Part shown: piece after piece, positions 8,601 to 15,965 of the stretch
How positions within the stretch are numbered: the stretch's first letter is position 1
Layout of the letters: every line of letters begins with the position of its first letter
DNA from: Aeromicrobium sp. Root495
GTDB lineage: Bacteria; Actinomycetota; Actinomycetes; Propionibacteriales; Nocardioidaceae
Length of the DNA: 64,000 bases
Direction: 5' to 3'
Assembly: GCF_001426755.1 (NCBI RefSeq)
Contig: NZ_LMFJ01000001.1
Span: forward strand, 2,635,722-2,699,721
Notes under the pieces: model-generated
What the model was told of the DNA's origin: nothing
What the model saw: the letters and a program-made list of their open reading frames with translations, nothing else
Databases searched by the model: none
Made by a program: the position numbers and the translations under genes

Positions 8601-9907
8601 CCGTCCTCACCTCCGACCCGCGTGACGGACTCGACGGTGGCCTGGTCGAGCGCGAAGAGGTCGGCCAGGGCGTCGGCGTAGGTGAGACCCGCCGGACCGT
8701 CGACGAGCTTCTGGACGCGCACGGTGGGCGCGTGGATGAGCTTGTCGGCGACCCGCTTGACCGCCTGACGCACCTGCGCGGCCTGGTCGTCGCTCAGGTC
8801 GGGCAGACGGTTCGAGAGTCGGCTCAGCTCGGCCTCGACGATCTCGGTGGCCATGCTGCGCAGCGCCACGACGGTGGGCGTGACCCGCGACGCCTGCTTG
8901 GCGGCGAGGAAGCTGCGGACCTCGTCGTCGACGATGGTGCGCACCTGCGCGACGTCGGCGGCCAGCTCGACGTTCTCGGACAGCCCCGCCAGGACGATGA
9001 GGTCGATGAGGGTGACGCCCTCGACCGTGGAGACCTCGGGGTCGACGTCGCGCGGCAGCGCGAGGTCGATGATGGTGAGCGGACGGGTGCTTCCGTCGGC
9101 CGTGGCGACGGCGTGCTCGATGCGCTCGCGGTCGAAGACCACGCCGGCCGCGCCGGTGCAGCTCACGACGACGTCGGCCGCCCCCAGCTCGAGGTCCATG
9201 GCCTCCCACCGCACGGCGCTGACGCCGAACGTGGCGACGAGCTCGTAGGCCCGCTGGAACGTGCGGTTGGCCACCATGATCCGGGCCGGGTCGACGCCAC
9301 GCTCCACGAGCGTGCGGACCGTGAGGTTGGCCATCGTGCCCGCACCGGCCACGAGGAAGCGCGTGGCGGAGTCGTTGACGACCGCCCCGGCGGCGTCGAG
9401 GCCGGCCGTGACGGTGGAGGGGGCCAGGCGGTCGATGCCCGTCTCGGCGTGCCCGCGCTTGCCGATGCGCAACGCCTGCTGGAAGAGCGTGTTGAGCGCG
9501 GAGCCCACCGTGGACTCGGCCTGGCCGGTGTGCAGCGCCTGGCGGACCTGCCCGAGGATCTGGCTCTCGCCGAGGATCATCGAGTCCAGGCCGGCGGCCA
9601 CCGTGAAGAGGTGCGCCACGGCAGCGTCGTCGTAGTGCACGTAGGCGTGGTTGACGAGCTCCTCGCGCCCCAGGCCGATGTGCTCGGCCAGCAGGAGCGA
9701 GACGTCCTCGAGGGCACCGTGGAAGCGCTCGGCGTCGACATAGACCTCGACGCGGTTGCACGTGGAGACGACGGCCGCCTCGGCGATGGACGCCGACTCG
9801 ACGGCGCGGTGCGCCAGCTTCACGGCGGCGTCGGTGTCGAGCGACGCGCGCTCGAGCAGACCGATGGGAGCGGAGCGGTGGGACAGTCCCACGACCAGGA
9901 CACTCAT
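8597..9907 (-). CDS. hemA: Glutamyl-tRNA reductase
   Basis: 436 residues from the ATG of [15 protein letters not shown]; this start overlaps the rex stop as ATGA (9904-9907). It reduces glutamyl-tRNA to glutamate-1-semialdehyde, the first committed step of the C5 tetrapyrrole route. The catalytic nucleophile is C50 in [11 protein letters not shown], followed by the [10 protein letters not shown] motif, an NADPH Rossmann domain ([17 protein letters not shown]) and the C-terminal dimerisation helix. The codirectional rex gene links this entry step to the cellular NADH/NAD state. A hemL gene is not in the window. Confidence 0.96.
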   Translation of the reverse strand: MSVLVVGLSHRSAPIGLLERASLDTDAAVKLAHRAVESASIAEAAVVSTCNRVEVYVDAERFHGALEDVSLLLAEHIGLGREELVNHAYVHYDDAAVAHLFTVAAGLDSMILGESQILGQVRQALHTGQAESTVGSALNTLFQQALRIGKRGHAETGIDRLAPSTVTAGLDAAGAVVNDSATRFLVAGAGTMANLTVRTLVERGVDPARIMVANRTFQRAYELVATFGVSAVRWEAMDLELGAADVVVSCTGAAGVVFDRERIEHAVATADGSTRPLTIIDLALPRDVDPEVSTVEGVTLIDLIVLAGLSENVELAADVAQVRTIVDDEVRSFLAAKQASRVTPTVVALRSMATEIVEAELSRLSNRLPDLSDDQAAQVRQAVKRVADKLIHAPTVRVQKLVDGPAGLTYADALADLFALDQATVESVTRVGGEDG

Positions 9908-10635
9908 GCCGTGACCTCCTTGTCGACGACCGACGCCACCGCGACGTCGCAGGAGCGACGCTGCTCGTGGTACGCCAGGATCTGCAGCTCGATCGAGAGG
10001 TCGACCTTGCGGAGCTCGACCTCGTCGGGCACCTGCACGACGGCCGGTGCGAAGTTCAGGATGCTCGTGATGCCCGCCGCGACCAGCTGGTCGGCGACCT
10101 TCTGCGCAGCGGCCCCGGGGGTCGCGATGACGGCGATGGCGATGCCGCGCTCGCGGACGATCGCGTCGAGGCGCGACGCGGGCTCCACCGTGACGCCGCC
10201 GACGACGGTGCCGATGCGGGCCGGGTCGTCGTCGAGCACGGCCGCGATGCTGATGCCACGCGTGCCGAAGCCCTGGTAGGTGGAGAGAGCCGTGCCGAGG
10301 TTGCCGGCGCCCACGATGACGACGTCCCACGTGTGGGTCTGGCCGAGCTCGCGGGCGATCTGGTAGCTGAGGTACTGCACCTCGTACCCGACTCCGCGCG
10401 TCCCGTAGGAGCCGAGGTGGGAGAGGTCCTTGCGCAGCTTGGCCGGGTTGACGCCCGTGGCGTCGGCCAGCTCGCCCGAGGAGCACGTGGCCACGCCGTC
10501 GTCGGCGAGCGCGTTGAGCGCACGCAGGTACAACGGCAGCCGGGCGACGGTGGCGTCGGGGATGCCACGGTCGGCCGAGCCGGCGCTGTGAGCCGTGGGC
10601 TCAGCAGTGGGCCGGTCGTTGCGCAGAAGGGTCAC
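9904..10635 (-). CDS. rex: Redox-sensing transcriptional repressor Rex
   Basis: 243 residues with a GTG start and a GGAG ribosome-binding site 4 bases upstream. The N-terminal winged helix (VARLPLYLRALNALADDGVATCSSGELADATGVNPAKLRKDLSHLG) is followed by the NAD(H)-binding Rossmann domain (VVIVGAGNLGTALSTY) and the C-terminal swap helix. Rex leaves DNA when NADH/NAD rises, and in streptomycetes it controls respiratory genes and the hem operon it heads. The same rex-hemACDB order here supports that role. Confidence 0.96.
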   Translation of the reverse strand: MTLLRNDRPTAEPTAHSAGSADRGIPDATVARLPLYLRALNALADDGVATCSSGELADATGVNPAKLRKDLSHLGSYGTRGVGYEVQYLSYQIARELGQTHTWDVVIVGAGNLGTALSTYQGFGTRGISIAAVLDDDPARIGTVVGGVTVEPASRLDAIVRERGIAIAVIATPGAAAQKVADQLVAAGITSILNFAPAVVQVPDEVELRKVDLSIELQILAYHEQRRSCDVAVASVVDKEVTA

Positions 10636-10699
10636 GGTGCTCCATCGGCTTCCGACCTGGGATTGCCCGCGGGGTGGGACTGGTCGGAGCGCGACCTGC

Positions 10700-10729
10700 A
10701 GTTTAGGACTTTGTGCGCGTGTGAACCAA
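10700..10729 (-). promoter_or_regulatory. Candidate rex-hem operon promoter
   Basis: On the minus strand: -35 TTGGTT (10724-10729), 18-base spacer, -10 TAAACT (10700-10705), giving a leader of about 60 bases before the rex GTG. The spacer and -35 contain TTGTGCGCGTGTGAACCAA (plus strand, 10711-10729), which only loosely resembles the Rex consensus TTGTGAA-N4-TTCACAA. Autoregulation is plausible from position but the site match is weak. Confidence 0.45.
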
Positions 10730-10817
10730 ATCGAGCCGGGGCCGGGTGCGATGCCTCACATCGCGCATGGTAGGACGGCGGCTCCTGCGGACCGCCCTCG
10801 GCCCGGGGCCGCGTGCG

Positions 10818-11078
10818 TCAGCGCTCGTGTGCCAGCGCGGCCCGCAGCCGCTTCTCCTCGACCCGGAAGAAGTCGTGCTGACGACCGTCGACGAACGTCA
10901 CCGGGACCATCTCGCTGAACGCCTCGACGAGCGCGGGCTCGGTGTCGACGTCGATGCGCGCCCAGGTGTCACCGGTCTCCGCGCACACCGAGGCGACGAG
11001 CGACTCCACCGCCTCGCACAGGTGGCATCCCCCACGGGAGTAGACGACGACGCGGGCGTCGTCGCTGTGAGCCGTCAC
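10818..11078 (-). CDS. Glutaredoxin-like family protein
   Basis: 86 residues starting with a GTG that overlaps the stop of the upstream ligase gene (GTGA). The thioredoxin-fold CxxC motif is visible early (VVYSRGGCHLCEAVESLV), with the cis-Pro in MVPVTFVDG. This is the small glutaredoxin-like family (DUF836 type) found beside hemA/rex in actinobacteria; M. tuberculosis Rv0508 holds the same place. It probably performs thiol-disulfide exchange in the cytoplasm, but its partner is unknown. Confidence 0.82.
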   Translation of the reverse strand: MTAHSDDARVVVYSRGGCHLCEAVESLVASVCAETGDTWARIDVDTEPALVEAFSEMVPVTFVDGRQHDFFRVEEKRLRAALAHER

Positions 11079-12664
11079 GCCGGGTCGAGGCCCAGCACGG
11101 CGCTCCGCGCCAGGGCTCGGAGCCGGCCCTTGGCGACCTTGCCGGTGGGCGAGTACGGGAGGTTCTCCACCACCACGACGCGGGTGGGCTGCTTGAAGCG
11201 GGCGAGCCGCGTGGAGCAGGCCTGGACCACGGCGGCCTCGAGCCCCGAGCCGTCGGTGCCGGGCGTCGGGACGACGAAGGCGTACACGCCCTCGCCGGTC
11301 TCCTCGTGCGGCAGCCCCACGACGGCGACGGCGGCGACGCCCTCGACCTCGCTGATGACGTCCTCGACCTCGGCCGGGTAGACGTTGAAGCCGGACACGA
11401 TGACCAGCTCGCGCAGGCGGTCGACGAGCACGAGCTCGCCCCGGTCGGTCAGGTAGCCGACGTCGCCCGTGGGGTACCACCCGTCGGGGCGGGGACCGTC
11501 GGCGCCGTCTGGCCAGTAGCCCGAGAAGACGTTGGCGCCCTTGACCCAGATCTCGGCCGGGTCGCCGGGCTCGGCGTCGCGGCCGGAGGCGTCGACGATG
11601 CGGACCTCGACCCCGGGCAGCGGTGTGCCCACGGAGCCGGGCGTGGGGCCCTGGCCCTCGGCCCGAGCCGTGGCGAGCGTGGCCGAGACCACCGGTGCCG
11701 TCTCGGTGAGTCCGTAGCCCTGCTCCACGTGATGGCCCGAGGACTCGAGGAAGGTGGCCGCGAGGTCGGGGTCGAGGTTGGACGCGCCGGACAGCACCAC
11801 GCGGACGCCGGCGAGCGACTCGCGCAGGTCGTCGCGACCCGCCCAGGCCGCGATGACCGGCGGTGCGAGCGCGACGTTGGTGATGCCCTCGGCCGCGATG
11901 AGCTGCAGCAGCCCGGTGGGGTCGAACCGGTCGACCAGGATCGTCGGCGCCTGCTGGCGCACGGCCTGGCCGAGCACGGCGTTCAGGCCGTACACGTGGA
12001 ACATGGGAAGCAGGCCCAGCACGACGTCGTCGCCGTCGACGGGCGGCGGCTCGATGGCGGCCGTCTGCTCGATGTTGGCCAGCAGCGCCCGGTGCGAGAG
12101 CACCGCGCCACGCGGCTTCCCGGACGTGCCGGAGGTGTAGAGGATGACGGCCGTCGCCTCGCTGTCGCGGGGCGCCATGGGCTCCACGGCGGGGGCGTCG
12201 GCGAGGAACCGACCGAACGAGGTCTCGCCTGCCTCGGGGGCGATGCCGTCGACGACGACGTCGACGGGCACGGCGGCGTCGCCCGAGCGGCCGGCCAACG
12301 CCTCACGCACCTGGGCCGCGCCGTTCTCGTCGCACAGGACCAGACGCACGTGGGAGTCGGCGATCATGCGGCCGATCTCGCGCGCCGTGGCCCGGGGGTT
12401 CACGGGGACGGCCACCATGCCGCCGCGCAGGATGCCGAAGTAGGCGATGGGCAGGTCGACCCGGTTGGCCATGACCACCGCGACCCGGGCGCCTGCCACG
12501 AGCCCGCGGCCGCTCAGGGCCCGGGCGATGGAGGAGGCAGCGTCGTCGAGCTCGCGCCACGTGAGGGCTCGACGCTCGGGGCGGTGCTCCACGAGCGCGA
12601 CACCGTCGGGGCGTTCCTCGGCGGCCTGAGTCACCAGGTCGCTCAGATTGACCGTCACCCGCAC
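11075..12664 (-). CDS. Long-chain-fatty-acid/acyl-CoA ligase, AMP-forming
   Basis: 529 residues, GTG start. ANL-superfamily motifs appear in order: P-loop ILYTSGTSGKPRGAVLSH (about 174-191), the GYGLTETAPVV adenylate-binding motif, WYPTGDVGYL and the hinge DRLRELVIVSGFNVYP, and the catalytic Lys in YSPTGKVAKGRL. It activates a carboxylic acid to acyl-AMP and then acyl-CoA. The substrate is not evident; FadD-like acids are most likely. It is translationally coupled to the glutaredoxin-like gene and divergent from the HAD phosphatase gene, with only 55 bases between the starts. Confidence 0.88.
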   Translation of the reverse strand: MRVTVNLSDLVTQAAEERPDGVALVEHRPERRALTWRELDDAASSIARALSGRGLVAGARVAVVMANRVDLPIAYFGILRGGMVAVPVNPRATAREIGRMIADSHVRLVLCDENGAAQVREALAGRSGDAAVPVDVVVDGIAPEAGETSFGRFLADAPAVEPMAPRDSEATAVILYTSGTSGKPRGAVLSHRALLANIEQTAAIEPPPVDGDDVVLGLLPMFHVYGLNAVLGQAVRQQAPTILVDRFDPTGLLQLIAAEGITNVALAPPVIAAWAGRDDLRESLAGVRVVLSGASNLDPDLAATFLESSGHHVEQGYGLTETAPVVSATLATARAEGQGPTPGSVGTPLPGVEVRIVDASGRDAEPGDPAEIWVKGANVFSGYWPDGADGPRPDGWYPTGDVGYLTDRGELVLVDRLRELVIVSGFNVYPAEVEDVISEVEGVAAVAVVGLPHEETGEGVYAFVVPTPGTDGSGLEAAVVQACSTRLARFKQPTRVVVVENLPYSPTGKVAKGRLRALARSAVLGLDPA

Positions 12665-12684
12665 GAGTCAACCACAGCAAGGGA

Positions 12685-12713
12685 TGACCGTGGCCGGTTC
12701 ACCCCGATACGCT
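12685..12713 (+). promoter_or_regulatory. Leaderless promoter of the HAD hydrolase gene
   Basis: -35-like TGACCG (12685-12690), 17-base spacer, -10 TACGCT (12708-12713), then 6 bases to the ATG at 12720. There is no ribosome-binding site, so the transcript most likely starts at or next to the start codon. This geometry decided the choice of start over the in-frame ATG at 12684. Confidence 0.55.
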
Positions 12714-12719
12714 CGGGCC

Positions 12720-13607
12720 ATGGCACACGAGCATGCTCGGCCGAAGAACTTGAAGTCACGCTCGATGTTGGCGGGGCAGGCAGCCGCTGCCGCCACGGAG
12801 GTGGAGAACGCCCTCGCGCCCGATCCCGACCTCACCGCCGCCGCCTTCTTCGACGTGGACAACACGATCATGCAGGGCGCCTCGATCTTCCACCTCGCGC
12901 GCGGCCTGCACCGGCGCGACTTCTTCACCACCACCGACATCGCCAAGGCGGCGTGGCAGCAGATGTACTTCCGCGTCGCCGGCGTGGAGGACCCCGAGCA
13001 CATCGCCAAGGCCCGCTCCTCGGCGCTGGCCTTCATCGCCGGGCACAGCGTCACCGAGCTCGAGGAGATCGGCGAGGAGATCTTCGACGAGCACATGGCT
13101 CACAAGATCTGGCCCGGGACGCGCGCCATCGCGCAGACCCACCTCGACCGGGGCGAGCGGGTCTGGCTCGTCACCGCCGCGCCCATCGAGATCGCCCGTG
13201 TCATCGCGCGCCGCCTCGGCCTCACCGGGGCGCTCGGCACGGTGGCCGAGCACGTCGACGGCATCTACACCGGTGAGCTCGTGGGCGAGATGCTCCACGG
13301 TGAGGGCAAGGCCGTGGCCATCCGTGCCGTCGCCGAGCGCGAGGGACTCGACCTGGAGCGCTGCAGCGCGTACTCCGACTCCAGCAACGACCTGCCCATG
13401 CTCTCGCTCGTGGGCCACCCCTGCGCCGTCAACCCCGACGCCAGGCTGCGGGCGGCCGCGCAGAAGAACGGCTGGCTGGTCAGGGACTACCGCACGGGCC
13501 GCAAGGTCGCCGTCGCCGGAGGACGCGCCGCCTTCGCGGGTGCTGCCGTTGCAGGCGCCTGGCGCTCCCGCGGCCTGGTCTCGCGACTGGTTCGGAAAAT
13601 TCACTGA
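12720..13607 (+). CDS. HAD-IB family hydrolase (SerB/CicA-like phosphatase)
   Basis: 295 residues. The nucleophile loop FFDVDNTI holds D45 and the acid/base D47; later come VTAAPIEIARVIA (motif II region) and AYSDSSNDLPML (motif III/IV acidic residues). HAD-IB enzymes are related to phosphoserine phosphatase; actinobacterial members of this branch (M. tuberculosis SerB1, Rv0505c) are often called morphological-differentiation phosphatases. A C-terminal Gly/Ala-rich hydrophobic stretch (AVAGGRAAFAGAAVAGA) could anchor or pack against the membrane. It lies just upstream of the BldN-like sigma gene. Confidence 0.88.
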   Translation: MAHEHARPKNLKSRSMLAGQAAAAATEVENALAPDPDLTAAAFFDVDNTIMQGASIFHLARGLHRRDFFTTTDIAKAAWQQMYFRVAGVEDPEHIAKARSSALAFIAGHSVTELEEIGEEIFDEHMAHKIWPGTRAIAQTHLDRGERVWLVTAAPIEIARVIARRLGLTGALGTVAEHVDGIYTGELVGEMLHGEGKAVAIRAVAEREGLDLERCSAYSDSSNDLPMLSLVGHPCAVNPDARLRAAAQKNGWLVRDYRTGRKVAVAGGRAAFAGAAVAGAWRSRGLVSRLVRKIH

Positions 13608-13633
13608 CACGTCGCCCCCGGGAGCCCTACACT
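13604..13633 (+). promoter_or_regulatory. Sigma-70-like promoter for the ECF sigma gene
   Basis: -35 CTGACA (13604-13609), 18-base spacer, -10 TACACT (13628-13633), with a GGGAGG ribosome-binding site and the ATG at 13656. The -35 overlaps the stop codon of the HAD gene, so the sigma factor has its own promoter besides any read-through. Confidence 0.55.
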
Positions 13634-13655
13634 GGAGCTGATTCTGGGAGGGATC

Positions 13656-14366
13656 ATGACGGGAGCCTTGCGAAGCGCTGTGGCGCTGGCCCTGGCCTGC
13701 CCCGACGACCGCAGCCTGGCCATCGCCCTGGCGGTGACGCAGCCGGCCACCACCGGTCGCCCGTCGGTCTCCGGCGGCGGCGCGGCCAACGACATGCCAC
13801 CGCACGACGACGACCCGGTCGCCCTGCGGCTGCGCGCCCTCGTCGACCTCGCCCGCGAGGGTGACGCCGAGGCCTTCGGCCAGCTCTACGACCACTACGT
13901 CTCGGGCGTCTATCGCTTCGTCTACTACCGCGTGGGCTCCCACCAGCTCGCCGAGGACATCACGAGCGAGACGTTCGTCCGCGGCCTCCGTGCCATCCAG
14001 CGCTTCAGCTGGCAGGGCAAGGACTTCGGCGCGTGGCTCACCACCATCGCGCGCAACCTCATCGCCGACCACTACAAGTCGAGCCGCTCGAGGCTCGAGA
14101 TCGTGGCCGACGAGGTCCCCGAGGGCAAGGCCACCGCGCCCAGCCCCGAGGACGACGTCCTGTCGCTGCTCTCCAACGAGATGCTGTTCGAGGCCGTCAA
14201 CTCGCTGCCCAGCGAGCAGCGTGACTGCATCCTGATGCGTTTCATCCAAGGCATGAGCATCGCCCAGACCGCGGCGGCGCTCGATCGCAGCGAGGGCGCC
14301 ATCAAGCAGCTTCAGCTGCGCGCCATCCGCAGCCTGGCCAAGAAGGTCCCCGGTGATCTGCGATGA
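13656..14366 (+). CDS. ECF sigma factor, BldN-like, with N-terminal extension
   Basis: 236 residues with a good ribosome-binding site. Region sigma-2 spans about 62-135 (GDAEAFGQLYDHYVSGVYRF, then LAEDITSETFVRGL) and sigma-4 about 175-228 (LPSEQRDCILMRF, then SIAQTAAALDRSEGAIKQLQ). Residues 1-58 are an extra low-complexity leader not found in most ECF factors. Streptomyces sigma-BldN is made as a pro-protein with a comparable leader that is removed by proteolysis. The next gene encodes a DUF5667/RsbN-like membrane protein, the known partner type. It likely directs RNA polymerase to CGTAAC/CGTTG promoters, one of which lies in the gap after it. Confidence 0.88.
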   Translation: MTGALRSAVALALACPDDRSLAIALAVTQPATTGRPSVSGGGAANDMPPHDDDPVALRLRALVDLAREGDAEAFGQLYDHYVSGVYRFVYYRVGSHQLAEDITSETFVRGLRAIQRFSWQGKDFGAWLTTIARNLIADHYKSSRSRLEIVADEVPEGKATAPSPEDDVLSLLSNEMLFEAVNSLPSEQRDCILMRFIQGMSIAQTAAALDRSEGAIKQLQLRAIRSLAKKVPGDLR

Positions 14367-14401
14367 GCTCGCACCGATTCCTCAGCACTGCGTCATGTTC
14401 C

Positions 14402-14430
14402 CGTAACTCGCGCGTCTCTCTAGTCGTTGC
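14402..14430 (+). promoter_or_regulatory. BldN-type ECF promoter between sigma and anti-sigma genes
   Basis: CGTAAC (14402-14407), 17-base spacer, CGTTGC (14425-14430), ending 36 bases before the anti-sigma ATG. As I recall it, the Streptomyces sigma-BldN consensus is CGTAAC-N16-CGTTGA; with one base shift here (TCGTTG at 14424) the spacing is 16. In Streptomyces venezuelae rsbN is itself a BldN target, so the position matches a negative feedback loop. Confidence 0.6.
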
Positions 14431-14466
14431 ACCCGGTAACAGCAGCCCGAGCATGAGGACGGTCCG

Positions 14467-15552
14467 ATGATTCGCCGCAGGCGCCCCGATGAGGCCCAGC
14501 TCTTCCACGATGCGTGGGACGGGCGTGGTGTCGCGGCTGCCGAGGTCGAGTCGCTGGTCCGCACCGCGGAGCAGATCTGCGCCGCCGCCGCCGACGTCCA
14601 GCCCAGCCAGGACTTCCGAGCCTCGCTGCGCGCCTCGCTCATGGCCGAGGCCACCACGGTCCTCGCGCCCATCCCCGCCTCCAAGCCTGACCGCTTCGTC
14701 GAGGTCACGCCCGCGGCACCGAGCCGCGGCCGCCGACGGGTGGCCGGCCTGGCCATCGCCACCGTCACGGCGGTCGGCGCGGTCGGCATGGTCTCCGGCA
14801 GCGCCAGCGCCGTCCCCGGCGACGCCCTGTACGGCGTCAAGCGTGGCGTCGAGCAGGTCGAGCTGTCGATGCGCCAGTCGCCGGAGTCGCGTGGCACCTA
14901 CCAGCTCCAGCGCGCTGCCACCCGCCTCGCCGAGGCCAAGACGCTGAGCGACTCCTCCGGAGACCAGGACGCCGTCGCCGACCTGCTCCACGACTTCAGC
15001 GACCAGGCCGAGTCCGGCTCCGCCACGCTCTTCGACGACTTCACCCAGGAGGGCTCGCGCTCCTCCATCGAGGCCGTGAACCGCTTCACCGCCTCCGCTG
15101 CCACGTCGCTCGCCTCGCTGTCGCCGTCGGTCCCCGACGACGCCCGCGCCCCGTTCGAGCAGGCCGCCGCCACGGTGAGCGACCTCGTCGACGAGGTCGC
15201 CGACCTCTGCTCCACCTGCACCGACGTCGACGTCAGTCAGCTCGTGAGCACCGTCACCGACATCGCGGCCGCCTCGGGCACCCCGAAGGCCCAGGCCAAG
15301 CCCAGCAGGACCGCCGCAGCGCCGGTCCGCCGGACGGCAGCCGCGCCCGCCGTCAAGGCCGTGCAGCCCAGCGCCGCAGCCAGCACCACGACCCCCGAGG
15401 TCGTCCCCACGCCGACGCAGAACCCCGTCGCCGACGTCGTCAAGACGGTCACCGACCCGGTCGGCGACCTCGTGGGAGCCGTCCTCGGCAACAAGGAGCA
15501 GGAGGGTCTCGTGCCCGGTCTCCTCAACGGCCTGCTCGGCGGCAAGAAGTAG
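14467..15552 (+). CDS. RsbN-like anti-sigma factor (DUF5667 domain protein)
   Basis: 361 residues. Residues 1-88 are cytoplasmic and should hold the sigma-binding part (FHDAWDGRGVAAAEVESLVRTAEQI, then DFRASLRASLMAEA). One membrane segment follows (about 92-110, GLAIATVTAVGAVGMVSGS). The DUF5667 hallmark comes just outside it (PGDALYGVKRGVEQVELSM), then a helical region and an Ala/Pro/Thr-rich tail. This matches RsbN, the cognate membrane anti-sigma of BldN. Placement directly downstream of the sigma gene, with its own BldN-type promoter, supports a cognate pair. The signal that releases the sigma factor is unknown. Confidence 0.83.
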   Translation: MIRRRRPDEAQLFHDAWDGRGVAAAEVESLVRTAEQICAAAADVQPSQDFRASLRASLMAEATTVLAPIPASKPDRFVEVTPAAPSRGRRRVAGLAIATVTAVGAVGMVSGSASAVPGDALYGVKRGVEQVELSMRQSPESRGTYQLQRAATRLAEAKTLSDSSGDQDAVADLLHDFSDQAESGSATLFDDFTQEGSRSSIEAVNRFTASAATSLASLSPSVPDDARAPFEQAAATVSDLVDEVADLCSTCTDVDVSQLVSTVTDIAAASGTPKAQAKPSRTAAAPVRRTAAAPAVKAVQPSAAASTTTPEVVPTPTQNPVADVVKTVTDPVGDLVGAVLGNKEQEGLVPGLLNGLLGGKK

Positions 15553-15565
15553 TCAGCAGCGCCGC

Positions 15566-15883
15566 TCAGTGCGCCAGGTGGACCACGAGGTTCACCAGGA
15601 GCGCCAGCAGGACGGTGCCCACGACGTCGAGGTTGACGCGGGCGTGACGGACGATCTCCGCGCCCCTCGTAGTCGAGCGCTCGATGAGGCTGAACGCGAC
15701 GCCGAGCGCGCCGGCGGAGACCAGCACCCAGAACGTGGGAGCCAGTGCGTCCTCCACCGCCAGGGCGAGCAGCAGCGCCACCACCGAGGTGGCGAGCGTC
15801 TTGGCCCCGTAGACGAAGGACCGGGTGCCGATGGGACGGTCGGCCACGGCGTCGTCCTGGTCGTACGGGTGCAGCTGGTCCAT
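15566..15883 (-). CDS. Small membrane protein of unknown function
   Basis: 105 residues with a short N-terminal acidic segment and three predicted membrane helices (LATSVVALLLALAVEDAL, FWVLVSAGALGVAFSLIE, VVGTVLLALLVNLVVHLA). No family is recognised. It converges on the anti-sigma gene with only 13 bases between the stops. A -10 TAGGCT lies 7 bases before the ATG and no ribosome-binding site is seen, so a leaderless mRNA is likely. Confidence 0.65.
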   Translation of the reverse strand: MDQLHPYDQDDAVADRPIGTRSFVYGAKTLATSVVALLLALAVEDALAPTFWVLVSAGALGVAFSLIERSTTRGAEIVRHARVNLDVVGTVLLALLVNLVVHLAH

Positions 15884-15890
15884 GCCGACG

Positions 15891-15896
15891 AGCCTA
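15891..15896 (-). promoter_or_regulatory. Leaderless -10 element (small membrane protein gene)
   Basis: TAGGCT on the minus strand, separated by 7 bases from the ATG at 15883. No -35 match is convincing. Confidence 0.4.
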
Positions 15897-15965
15897 GTGG
15901 CGGCTCCGACGAGGCGCTTCCCGTGCGGGCGACGGTCAAGCCGGCGCGCGCACGGACGGCCAGGC

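Noticed and set aside
4318-8625. 1435-codon open frame on the plus strand opposite the padR, hemB, hemD and hemC genes
   Set aside because: Same high-GC antisense effect; no motif, ribosome-binding site or promoter.
10711-10729. Rex operator in front of rex
   Set aside because: TTGTGCGCGTGTGAACCAA keeps only one good half-site; the position is right but the match is too weak to call as a site on its own.
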